Position numbers and translations under genes: made by a program. This document shows positions 1-6,052 of a DNA stretch of 15,419 bases, in pieces; position 1 is the stretch's first letter; the number at the start of each line of letters is the position of its first letter. A model generated the notes under the pieces. The model was not told the DNA's origin. It saw only the letters and a program-made list of their open reading frames with translations, and made no database searches. This DNA comes from Desulfatirhabdium butyrativorans (lineage in GTDB: Bacteria; Desulfobacterota; Desulfobacteria; Desulfobacterales; DYRK01): NCBI GenBank assembly GCA_020718785.1, contig DYRK01000061.1:1-15419 (forward strand), written 5' to 3'.

Positions 1-1495
1 AAACAAGATAAATTTCCGAAAGTCCCAGCTGCTTTCCGTATCCGGCAGCCTGAATCAGTGCGTCTCTGTAGCCGGATTCATCCGTATAGGTTTTGAGTTC
101 GATCCCATATAAATTTGTTTTATACCTGATAAATATATCTATCTTTCCGTTGCCTGTCGGAAATTCCGGATACACCTTTCCCCCTTTCGGATGCAGGAAC
201 TGAAACAGATACATGTACAGATTGAAGTGAAAAACCGCCTCGTAAATCCGCATATCTTTCCGTTTCGGCGCATCTTTCAGCAACCATTCCCGATTTTTCT
301 TCAGATATTTCTGATACAGTTTCATCAGATTTCGGATATTCAGACCATCATCTGTGATAACATCTACGAGGCTTTCAAAAGGCTCAACCAGTCTCCCCAT
401 ATATCTGAACAGTTCATCGGAAAAATAATTGAACAGCCGCTTCTGAACAAACGGACATGAAAATCTGATATAAGAGTTTGTTTCGGAATCTTTGTCCCGA
501 TCAATAACACCGTTCATATATAAGAAATTCATCTCTGTGTTGTCATATCTGAACGAGATTTTTTCATCTGTTCTGAACAGTTCCAGCACAACACTTTTAT
601 ACGGTTCTTTATTTGCTTTGCTGACAATATTCAGAATATTGTTATTAGGCAGAATATCTGTCGCATACCGATATGCGGTTTCGAATTCCCTCATGGTGAC
701 AGGTTTATCAGGCGTGGGCGGATGATCTTCATACCCTTCTGTGAGCAACTCTCCGAACCAGCATGTCAGACCCGGCTGTCCGCGCATTTCATCGTATAAA
801 CGCTGAATCACCTCCGGCTCGATCCTCTGTCCGTTCTCTTGCTGATACCATTCGAACATCCCTCTGACTTCATCAAAGCTCAGATTCGGAATATGCAGAC
901 TTCTCTGCACATTGAACGGCGAGCCGGTTACATTTTCGATTCCGAGAACACTTCTCACGCCGATCAGTGCGAGTCCGTGCAGCAGATATGTTTTCTGAGA
1001 ACTTTTTTTGCCCGGCTCATTGGTTCTTTTAAGATAAATATTTCTGAATTCACTGGCAAATTTGTTGATAAACTCTTCCCCGATAGCGTCAAATTCATCT
1101 ATGACAAGGATAAGCGGTTTGGATAGGTATTTCGATGTGAATAACGATGAAAAATCTTTCCATGAATCAATCTTCGGAAAATCTTTTTCAAGTGTTTCAC
1201 GCAGTTCCCTGCTGAATATTTCCAAAACAGTCTGTCCCGATGTTTCATATTTGGCAGATTCCACCGTCATAATGGCAACATCGAAGTCTTCGGATTTTCT
1301 GAGTTTTTTGACAACTTCCAGCATAACCCATGATTTGCCGGTCTGCCTCGGCGCCCATACGGTGATATAATGACCGCCTTTTTCAGGATTTTCACCGATC
1401 AGGCGATGATATGTTTTGTCAATCAGATCGGTGCGGGGGGCATAGTAATGGATGTCCGTATCAACAGGACCGTAAGATGAAAATTTTCTCATCAT
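1..1495 (-). CDS. AAA-family ATPase with C-terminal PD-(D/E)XK nuclease-like domain, partial
   Basis: The reading frame stays open from the start at 1495 to the left edge (498 codons visible, no stop), so the C-terminus is outside the window. The N-terminus (MMRKFSSYGPVDT..YYAPR) leads into a Walker A, APRQTGKS, at about residues 44-51. A Walker B, LILVIDEFD, follows near residue 130. The last visible residues have the PD-(D/E)XK pattern: GKIDIF, then GIELKTYTDE, then a QAAGYGKQLGL helix. This arrangement matches the widespread bacterial AAA-like ATPases that carry a nuclease-like tail; their cellular role is mostly unknown and a DNA-directed or defence role is inference. The start is fixed by GAGGAA, about 6 nt upstream of the double ATG. 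The gene begins 14 bp after the nucleotidyltransferase stop, so the two are probably cotranscribed. Confidence is high for the fold and low for the function. Confidence 0.8.
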   Translation of the reverse strand, partial: MMRKFSSYGPVDTDIHYYAPRTDLIDKTYHRLIGENPEKGGHYITVWAPRQTGKSWVMLEVVKKLRKSEDFDVAIMTVESAKYETSGQTVLEIFSRELRETLEKDFPKIDSWKDFSSLFTSKYLSKPLILVIDEFDAIGEEFINKFASEFRNIYLKRTNEPGKKSSQKTYLLHGLALIGVRSVLGIENVTGSPFNVQRSLHIPNLSFDEVRGMFEWYQQENGQRIEPEVIQRLYDEMRGQPGLTCWFGELLTEGYEDHPPTPDKPVTMREFETAYRYATDILPNNNILNIVSKANKEPYKSVVLELFRTDEKISFRYDNTEMNFLYMNGVIDRDKDSETNSYIRFSCPFVQKRLFNYFSDELFRYMGRLVEPFESLVDVITDDGLNIRNLMKLYQKYLKKNREWLLKDAPKRKDMRIYEAVFHFNLYMYLFQFLHPKGGKVYPEFPTGNGKIDIFIRYKTNLYGIELKTYTDESGYRDALIQAAGYGKQLGLSEIYLV

Positions 1496-1509
1496 AGTGT
1501 TCCTCATGT

Positions 1510-2067
1510 TCACTGAATCAATCTGTGTAACTTATCAACAAGTTCAGAAAATTCTTTTAATTCGCATAAAGGCGTCAATTGCTCGAAAACATATCCGAAA
1601 TCGAGCTTGTTTTTCTGCCGCATCAGAATACCTTCGATATCAGCCCAGTCTTTGAAGCGGTCTGCAAACGCTTTAAGAATAATCAAATCTTCAGCAGAAC
1701 ATGTCATCACTTCGCAATTCGGGGAATATCCGAACAAGCTGGCACGATCAATCATCTGCTGCCCGAATGGCAAGCCGCCAAGCGACAAGTCAACATCAGC
1801 ACCGTTTGATGCGGATAACAGCAGGATTCGGTTGAGCAATGCAAAATTCAAAGCATCTGAAATTCGGGGAGTGAATGATTTCAGAATTTCTTCAATATAT
1901 TTTTCTTCTTCCCCGAATCCCGATAATAAACACAAATCAATATCCTGAGTCATTCGGATTTCACCCCAGCGGATCACAGCAAGCCCGCCGATAAAACAGA
2001 ATGCCCATTTTCGGTTCTGCATGAATTTTTGAATTTCTATTGCTGCATCAAACAACGGATTCATCAT
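1510..2067 (-). CDS. AbiEii/DUF6036-like nucleotidyltransferase
   Basis: This is a 185-residue protein with a nucleotidyltransferase core. A GG pair (FIGGLAVIRWG, residues 25-35) is followed by MTQDIDLCL, whose D42 and D44 are the expected metal-binding pair. A later stretch, CSAEDLIILKAFADRFKDW, is typical of the AbiEii-like/DUF6036 group, some of whose members act as toxins that transfer nucleotides to tRNA. No activity can be read from the sequence alone. The ATG at 2067 overlaps the TGA of the 73-residue gene upstream (ATGA), and no Shine-Dalgarno precedes it, so translation is probably coupled. The ATPase-nuclease gene follows 14 bp downstream. A toxin-like enzyme with a small cognate partner is a reasonable hypothesis, but it could equally be an orphan housekeeping transferase. 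Confidence 0.75.
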   Translation of the reverse strand: MMNPLFDAAIEIQKFMQNRKWAFCFIGGLAVIRWGEIRMTQDIDLCLLSGFGEEEKYIEEILKSFTPRISDALNFALLNRILLLSASNGADVDLSLGGLPFGQQMIDRASLFGYSPNCEVMTCSAEDLIILKAFADRFKDWADIEGILMRQKNKLDFGYVFEQLTPLCELKEFSELVDKLHRLIQ

Positions 2068-2285
2068 CTGTTTTTTTTCATTTTCATAAAAAATTTCTGC
2101 TGCTCGATCAAGCCGCTGGTCGTACGCGTTGTTCTGTTATCGAAAGCCCATTGCAACATCCCGTCAATAGCAGGAATATGCGCTTCATAATTATAATTGC
2201 AAAGCTCATCCTGCTTTATTTGTTTCAGCGATATTTCTGCCCGTTGCCAGCTTTCAAGCCATGACTTATTTGCTTTTTTCATCAT
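2064..2285 (-). CDS. small conserved partner protein of the nucleotidyltransferase
   Basis: A 73-residue, Lys-rich protein (MMKKANKSWLESWQRAEISL...), probably helical. A central TTSGLIEQQKFFMKM segment resembles small proteins I recall being encoded just upstream of this nucleotidyltransferase family. The start overlaps nothing, but it lies 3 nt after the stop of the kinase-like fragment. Its own stop overlaps the next start, so it is translationally coupled on the downstream side. Two consecutive ATGs open it, with only a weak GAG upstream, which again suggests coupling to the preceding frame. An antitoxin or cofactor role for the downstream enzyme is inference from gene order and size. I see no DNA-binding motif. 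Confidence 0.6.
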   Translation of the reverse strand: MMKKANKSWLESWQRAEISLKQIKQDELCNYNYEAHIPAIDGMLQWAFDNRTTRTTSGLIEQQKFFMKMKKNR

Positions 2286-2288
2286 AAT

Positions 2289-2507
2289 TCACTCATAACG
2301 GTGAGCCATTCGTGTAACAATTGCTTTAAGCGATTCATTTGTGGATTTATCAATAGATTCCCCTGTATCAATCCACACTGCATGAGGGTTTTGATTGCAG
2401 AAATCTTTCAATTCCGAAACCTGCCTTCGAATTTCTTCCAAAAGTAACTCCGGCTTTCGTTGATGAATGATTTCGGGATCTGTACCGAGACAGAGTATAA
2501 TAGACAT
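2289..2507 (-). pseudogene. C-terminal fragment of a kinase-like P-loop protein
   Basis: A 72-residue frame reads MSIILCLGTDPEIIHQRKPE, then LLLEEIRRQ, with a DTGESIDKSTNE segment near the end. The TDPEIIHQRKPEL.LEEI pattern resembles the C-terminal third of thymidylate-kinase-like proteins (substrate-binding helix and lid). Neither the Walker A nor the N-terminal two thirds is present. The frame upstream of 2507 closes quickly, and a dispersed repeat begins at 2551. The simplest reading is that the 5' part of the gene was lost or replaced around the repeat. The stop lies 3 nt before the next start, so if this frame is still translated it could feed ribosomes into the downstream pair. It could instead be a genuine short gene. 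The kinase assignment rests on recognition by eye only. Confidence 0.35.
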
Positions 2508-2550
2508 TATCAGAAATAAGAATTATATTTAGAGGATCAGGGATTTCCGA

Positions 2551-2698
2551 TAGCTCTGCCCCTTGAATTACATGGGCTGATCCGTCTAAAATCATGCCCG
2601 AACTTCAACTCTGAAAATACTTTTTTCGCAAAGATAAGTCAATGGGGCGGAAACCGTATTCAGCAGGTATTTTCTACCCTGCCGGCAGTATTCATAAG
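2551..2698. repeat. dispersed repeat, copy A
   Basis: This stretch matches 3594-3751 closely over its length. Landmarks include CATGGGCTGATCCGT, ATCATGCCCGAACTTCAAC, CGCAAAGATAAGTCAATGGG and TATTCAGCAGG. Differences are scattered substitutions plus a gap near the end. The copy sits between the end of the broken nucleotidyltransferase and the decapitated kinase-like fragment, and its last bases overlap the nucleotidyltransferase stop. No protein is apparent; the frame that reads through it (MILDGSAHVIQGAEL) is repeat sequence. Confidence 0.8.
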
Positions 2699-3259
2699 CG
2701 ATATTTTTTTGCTTCTTCCCATTCTTTTTGAAGAGAATGTTCACAGATTTTTTCAGAAAGATTATGAAAATCAATCAGGTATGAAGAAACCGACAAAATT
2801 CCTGCAATGTCCCGCAAATGCTTTTCTGATCCGCCTTCACGATAATATTCCAACTTTCGCAGGATAACATATTCGGCAGGCGCTATCCAGAATATTTCAT
2901 CGTCAATATCTATGGATTTACGATTATTCAATGCCCACTGATGCAGTTTGTCCCTGCCTGAAAGATAAACATCTGCTTTGAAACCGGTTTCATGATGAAT
3001 CAGATTAAAATGTCCCCGCTGGCGGCGTCCGGCTTCAATGGCAATGACTTCGGGAGGCGGACAATAAAATTTTTTAATGGGAAAAGCCTCTGCAAAGCTT
3101 TCGGCATCATCCTGATTCAGTTCAATCACCCAGATCAATGTCATGGGTCAGCCTGGGTTCTCCGTAAATCATGCTTGCCACCGATCCGGTTATCATATAA
3201 TGAATTCCCAGTGCGTTCAGGCGGCTGATGAAAATATGAAAAAGCTTATGTTCTGGCAT
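2692..3259 (-). pseudogene. nucleotidyltransferase of the AbiEii-like group, frameshifted
   Basis: The start at 3259 gives 43 codons (MPEHKLFHIFISRLNALGIH...), with MITGSVASMIYGEPR and then LTHDIDL, the metal-binding DxD. The frame then hits a stop almost at once. Removing one G from the GGG at 3131-3129 restores ...DIDL-VIELNQDDAESF... and 145 further residues to 2694, giving about 188 residues in total, a normal length. The downstream part contains WIAPAEYVILRKLEYYREGG and HLRDIAGIL, as expected for this family. The start overlaps the end of the small gene upstream by 14 bp. The gene is probably inactive, although a sequencing error in a short homopolymer or programmed slippage cannot be excluded. 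The protein is clearly different in sequence from the intact enzyme at 1510-2067. Confidence 0.75.
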
Positions 3260-3431
3260 AAAGAAAAATCTCCCGGACTTTCTGTTCGATCTGTTCCTCA
3301 TTCCAATCCGGGCGCTGTTGTTTTAATGCGGCAGCTTTGAGCTTCCTCGCGGAATAATAAAGATTCATAGCAGCCCGGAGTTTCTGCTCAGGTGTCATGG
3401 ATTCAAATATTTTCTTTTGTTCAGGGTTCAT
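3246..3431 (-). CDS. small partner protein of the frameshifted nucleotidyltransferase
   Basis: A 61-residue protein, MNPEQKKIFESMTPEQKLRA..., with a SARKLKAAALKQQRPDWNEE segment and a VREIFLYART tail. It resembles a small family that I recall being annotated in public genomes as Rv0078B-related antitoxin; this is memory and unchecked. The start at 3431 is preferred over further upstream codons because GGAG lies 8 nt before it and because the longer frame runs back into the dispersed repeat. Its 3' end overlaps the nucleotidyltransferase start by 14 bp, so the pair is a compact two-gene module. If the partner enzyme is dead, this gene may be a relic or an orphan regulator. Confidence 0.65.
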   Translation of the reverse strand: MNPEQKKIFESMTPEQKLRAAMNLYYSARKLKAAALKQQRPDWNEEQIEQKVREIFLYART

Positions 3432-3475
3432 TGTTCTTCTCCGATGCAAATAATCAGATAATGTTTTTTTAACAT
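3428..3475 (-). CDS. possible 15-codon leader ORF with strong ribosome binding site
   Basis: On the minus strand an AGAAGGAG lies 5 nt before an ATG at 3475. The frame encodes MLKKHYLIICIGEEQ and its TGA overlaps the ATG of the 61-residue gene (ATGA). This is the geometry of a coupled leader peptide. The same DNA is also open in the frame of the downstream gene, so the small frame may be accidental. Confidence 0.25.
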   Translation of the reverse strand: MLKKHYLIICIGEEQ

Positions 3476-3593
3476 ATTGATCTCCTTCTGAATTTATCCA
3501 GAATCTGTCAGAATCGCCTTTGCTGCCCAGGCGCACCATATCCGAAAAAGAAACTGAATTGCATAACTTGTTTTTTTCTGTAAACTTAAAATA

Positions 3594-3751
3594 TAGCTCC
3601 GCCCCTTGAATCACATGGGCTGATCCGTTTAAAATCATGCCCGAACTTCAACTCTGAAAATACTTCTTTCGCAAAGATAAGTCAATGGGGCAGAAAGTGT
3701 ATTCAGCAGGAGTTATTTCCTACCCTGACAGCAGCGAAGGGGCTTCATAAT
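3594..3751. repeat. dispersed repeat, copy B
   Basis: The second long copy of the repeat described at 2551-2698, in the same orientation. It runs from TAGCTCCGCCCCTTGAATC through CGCAAAGATAAGTCAATGGG to the TACCCTG.CAGCAG and TTCATAA end. It carries about 8 extra bases near the right end compared with copy A. It occupies most of the space between the small gene at 3431 and the glycosyltransferase stop at 3794; the 160 bp nearer the small gene hold the possible leader ORF and otherwise no signal I can support. An AGCAGCGA/TCGCTGCT inverted pair (about 3729-3776) spans its right end and could be an mRNA 3' hairpin for the glycosyltransferase gene. Confidence 0.8.
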
Positions 3752-3793
3752 AACAGGGAGAAGATTCATCGCTGCTTCTGCATCACTACCCAA

Positions 3794-5359
3794 TTATTCT
3801 GTGTTTTCAACCTGCTCAATCTTCTTCAAAGTCTCCAGCACAGTCTGCCTGAGATTTTCCACCCGCCTTAACGTATAATGGCTGATAGCCTCACGTCTCA
3901 GGTCTTTGACCAGCCATAAAAATCCCAGATTTTTATTTACACCGTCTAACAAAGGCAGTTCCAATTTCAGAAGGCATTCTTTACAGGTATTATCACAATC
4001 GCCGAACCCATCGCGTGTCCAGACAAGCGATGGCTGCGGTTTTTTCTGGCTCATGGCATTTTCCAGATTAAGTTCTGTCACATCAAGTCCCATTTTGTCC
4101 AGAAATCTGCATACATTCTGCCATAAAGCATTCTTTTCCAAGTGCATCTCCGCCATGTCAAACCCCATCTTATCCAGTGCCTTGCATACATTCGACCACA
4201 GAGTTTTCATGTCTCGGGACTGATATATTTCAAGCTGAAGATTCAGAAAACTTCGCCTTTCATAGGTTATGCCCGCTTCATACGTTATGTCTTTGAGCCA
4301 GTTGTAAATTTTGTCCGCGCCGAAGTATTCAAAGTATCCGATCTTCCTTATATTGATGAACATGACGAGACCGGCCAGAATAAGGATCATCGCTGCGCCG
4401 TCATCTCTGGCATTGACGAGAATGATGGATATAATCCCCATTGCAATGGTCATTCCGTAAAGCACCAGTACTGCATTCCGATGGGTAAAACCGTATTTCA
4501 GCAGCTTATGGTGGAGATGTCCCTTATCCGGCTGAAACAGCCGCTGCCCCAGAAGAAAACGGCGTACAGGTGCCAAAATGGTATCTATCAGCGGGATGCC
4601 CAGTGCAATGACAGGAATCAGCATTGCCACGGTTGCCTGACTTTTGACAGCTCCCATGATGCTGAGAGCAGCCAGCATATACCCAAGAAAATAACTTCCG
4701 CTGTCTCCCATGAAAATGGAGGCCGGGTTAAAGTTATATCGTAAAAATCCCAGCGTAGAACCGCTGAGAGCCGCGAGTCCCATTGCTACGAGAAGTTTTT
4801 TGCTCGTCACACAAAGCACCAGCAGAACCAGTGAGGCAAACAGGGTGATGCCTGCGGCAAGTCCGTCCAGACCGTCTATGAGATTAATGGCATTGATCAC
4901 CAGTACAAACCGGAAAACCGTAATAGGAAGAGAGTACCAGCCCAGATACCAATCCTGAATAAGCGGCATAAAAATAACCGTTATTTTTATGCCTCCTTCG
5001 TATGCGACCAGAGCGGCGACGATCTGAACCGCAAATTTAAGCTTGGGGCCCAGCCTCTTCACATCATCAATAACCCCCAGCCCGAAAACTATTGAAGCGC
5101 CGAGGATGAGATGGATCATCTGTTTGTCAAGAGTCAGTAAATCCAGAATCTGGGTGGAGTAAAACAGAACCGAGGCAAAGGGCAGAAAAAATGCCATATA
5201 GATTGCCACACCGCCGATTCTTGGAATCGGACTGGAATGCACCTTCCGATCAGAAGGAAGATCAACGATTTTATATCGGAGCGCGATATTTCTTATCTGA
5301 GGTGTCAGAACCAGAGATACAGCAAGCGACAGCATAAATACCGAAATAATGGTTGTCAT
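3794..5359 (-). CDS. polyprenyl-phosphate glycosyl-1-phosphate transferase (WecA-like)
   Basis: This 521-residue protein belongs to the MraY/WecA superfamily. These integral membrane enzymes transfer a sugar-1-phosphate from a UDP-sugar to undecaprenyl phosphate, the first step of O-antigen, capsule or related glycan synthesis. The first 340 residues are a series of hydrophobic helices with the diagnostic motifs: DDVKRLGPK (D98, D99), NAINLIDGLDGLA (156-168), MGDSGS (217-222) and HLHHKLL (281-287). HLHH is the WecA-type rather than the MraY signature. Residues from about 340 form a soluble extension with Cys residues (CDNTCKECLL) and ENLRQTVLETL near the end. Within it, residues 387-411 and 412-436 are a tandem duplication. 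GAGGGA lies about 9 nt before the start at 5359. No sugar gene is adjacent, so the glycan cannot be named. Confidence 0.9.
   Translation of the reverse strand: MTTIISVFMLSLAVSLVLTPQIRNIALRYKIVDLPSDRKVHSSPIPRIGGVAIYMAFFLPFASVLFYSTQILDLLTLDKQMIHLILGASIVFGLGVIDDVKRLGPKLKFAVQIVAALVAYEGGIKITVIFMPLIQDWYLGWYSLPITVFRFVLVINAINLIDGLDGLAAGITLFASLVLLVLCVTSKKLLVAMGLAALSGSTLGFLRYNFNPASIFMGDSGSYFLGYMLAALSIMGAVKSQATVAMLIPVIALGIPLIDTILAPVRRFLLGQRLFQPDKGHLHHKLLKYGFTHRNAVLVLYGMTIAMGIISIILVNARDDGAAMILILAGLVMFINIRKIGYFEYFGADKIYNWLKDITYEAGITYERRSFLNLQLEIYQSRDMKTLWSNVCKALDKMGFDMAEMHLEKNALWQNVCRFLDKMGLDVTELNLENAMSQKKPQPSLVWTRDGFGDCDNTCKECLLKLELPLLDGVNKNLGFLWLVKDLRREAISHYTLRRVENLRQTVLETLKKIEQVENTE
4052..4201 (-). repeat. 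75-bp in-frame tandem duplication inside the transferase gene
   Basis: Two adjacent 25-codon units encode LWSNVCKALDKMGFDMAEMH and LWQNVCRFLDKMGLDVTELN, each followed by LE and an Asn. The units differ at many bases, so the duplication is not recent. It lies in the cytosolic-looking extension, away from the catalytic motifs. Confidence 0.85.
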
Positions 5360-5434
5360 GTGAATTATCCCTCATAAAAATGAGCTGATTTTTAAGTCCG
5401 TGTAGTTGAGAATGTGATTACTTATTTCTCATAT

Positions 5435-5480
5435 AAAGATGGGCAAGTCAATGGGGCATGGAGAGTATTCCGGGGGAGCT
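5435..5480. repeat. partial third copy of the dispersed repeat
   Basis: AAAGAT, then AAGTCAATGGGGCA, then GTATTC and GGGAG appear in the same order and spacing as the right half of copies A and B. A 4-bp insertion (GGGC) separates the first two blocks. This diverged fragment lies 75 bp upstream of the glycosyltransferase start. The left half of the repeat is not recognisable. The rest of 5360-5600 shows only another hairpin relic, at 5510-5544 (GGGTGCATTC facing GGAATGTATG). Confidence 0.6.
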
Positions 5481-5599
5481 GTATTGCTCTTCCGAGGTGA
5501 GTCATTTCAGTAGGGTGCATTCTTTCGTGAAACAGGAATGTATGGAAAATATGCCTGAATCAGTGTTATACTGTCCACTGGCATAATTTGCGCTTTTCA

Positions 5600-5649
5600 A
5601 ATCTGCCGTAAAACGATTTTGCAAAACCGTTTTGCTGAAAGCGCAGATT
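5600..5649. repeat. imperfect palindrome / stem-loop
   Basis: AATCTGC at 5600-5606 faces GCAGATT at 5643-5649. Inside these, 5610-5633 is a near-palindrome: AAAACG, then ATTTTGCAAAA, then CCGTTTT. One transition in each arm gives G-T pairs. It sits immediately before the transposase remnant, so it may belong to the end of that element or to a separate insertion. No T-run follows on either strand, so a terminator is unlikely. Confidence 0.5.
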
Positions 5650-6024
5650 ATGACGGTGGTAAGAATAATCAAAGAGAAGGATAAGGATTCAACTCTGATA
5701 CAGGACTTGGAAAGTTTGGCTGATCCGTATACACGCGGTGATCCGATGTCTCCGTTACGCCGGACATGTAAGAGTTTATCAAATCTGACTGAGGAACTGG
5801 TATCTGAAGGGCATAAAGTGAGTCGAAGTAAAGTTTGTGAAATTTTGCATGAATTAGACTATAGCCTGAAGTCAGACAGAAAGACAAAAAAAGGCGAAGA
5901 CCATCCGGACAGAGATGGTCAGTTTATGTATATCTCAGAGAAAGTCAGGCACTTATCGTTAATTTGTATTGAGCGGGATAAATTCCATGGGGAGTGGAAT
6001 TATTGTATCAAGCCAAGCAAATAA
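5632..6024 (+). pseudogene. ISAzo13-family transposase, internally deleted
   Basis: From about 5686 the frame reads DSTLIQDLESLADPYTRGDP, then MSPLRRTCKSLSNLTEELVS, SEGHKVSRSKVCEILHELDY, SLKSDRKTK and HPDRDGQFMYISEKV. This is the characteristic conserved block in the first half of ISAzo13-family transposases. At about 5955 it jumps directly to CIERDKFHGEWNYCIKPSK, which is the C-terminus of the same family. The DDE catalytic core between the two is missing, and the N-terminus before residue 15 is not family-like, so the element is non-functional. The two ends share one open frame. It is the only recognisable plus-strand coding sequence in the window, convergent with the helicase gene. The right end of the element probably lies near 6052. 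Confidence 0.85.
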
Positions 6025-6052
6025 AATGTTCAACTTATTTCTGGATGATTCC

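Noticed and set aside
2368..2595. 75-codon minus-strand frame starting MILDGSAHVIQGAEL
   Set aside because: Its first part is dispersed-repeat sequence that also occurs at 3638, and the rest is out of frame with the recognisable kinase-like fragment.
4142..4744. 200-codon plus-strand frame inside the transferase gene
   Set aside because: It is antisense to a gene with all WecA motifs, and its own composition (His-, Gln- and Cys-rich) is that of a shadow frame.
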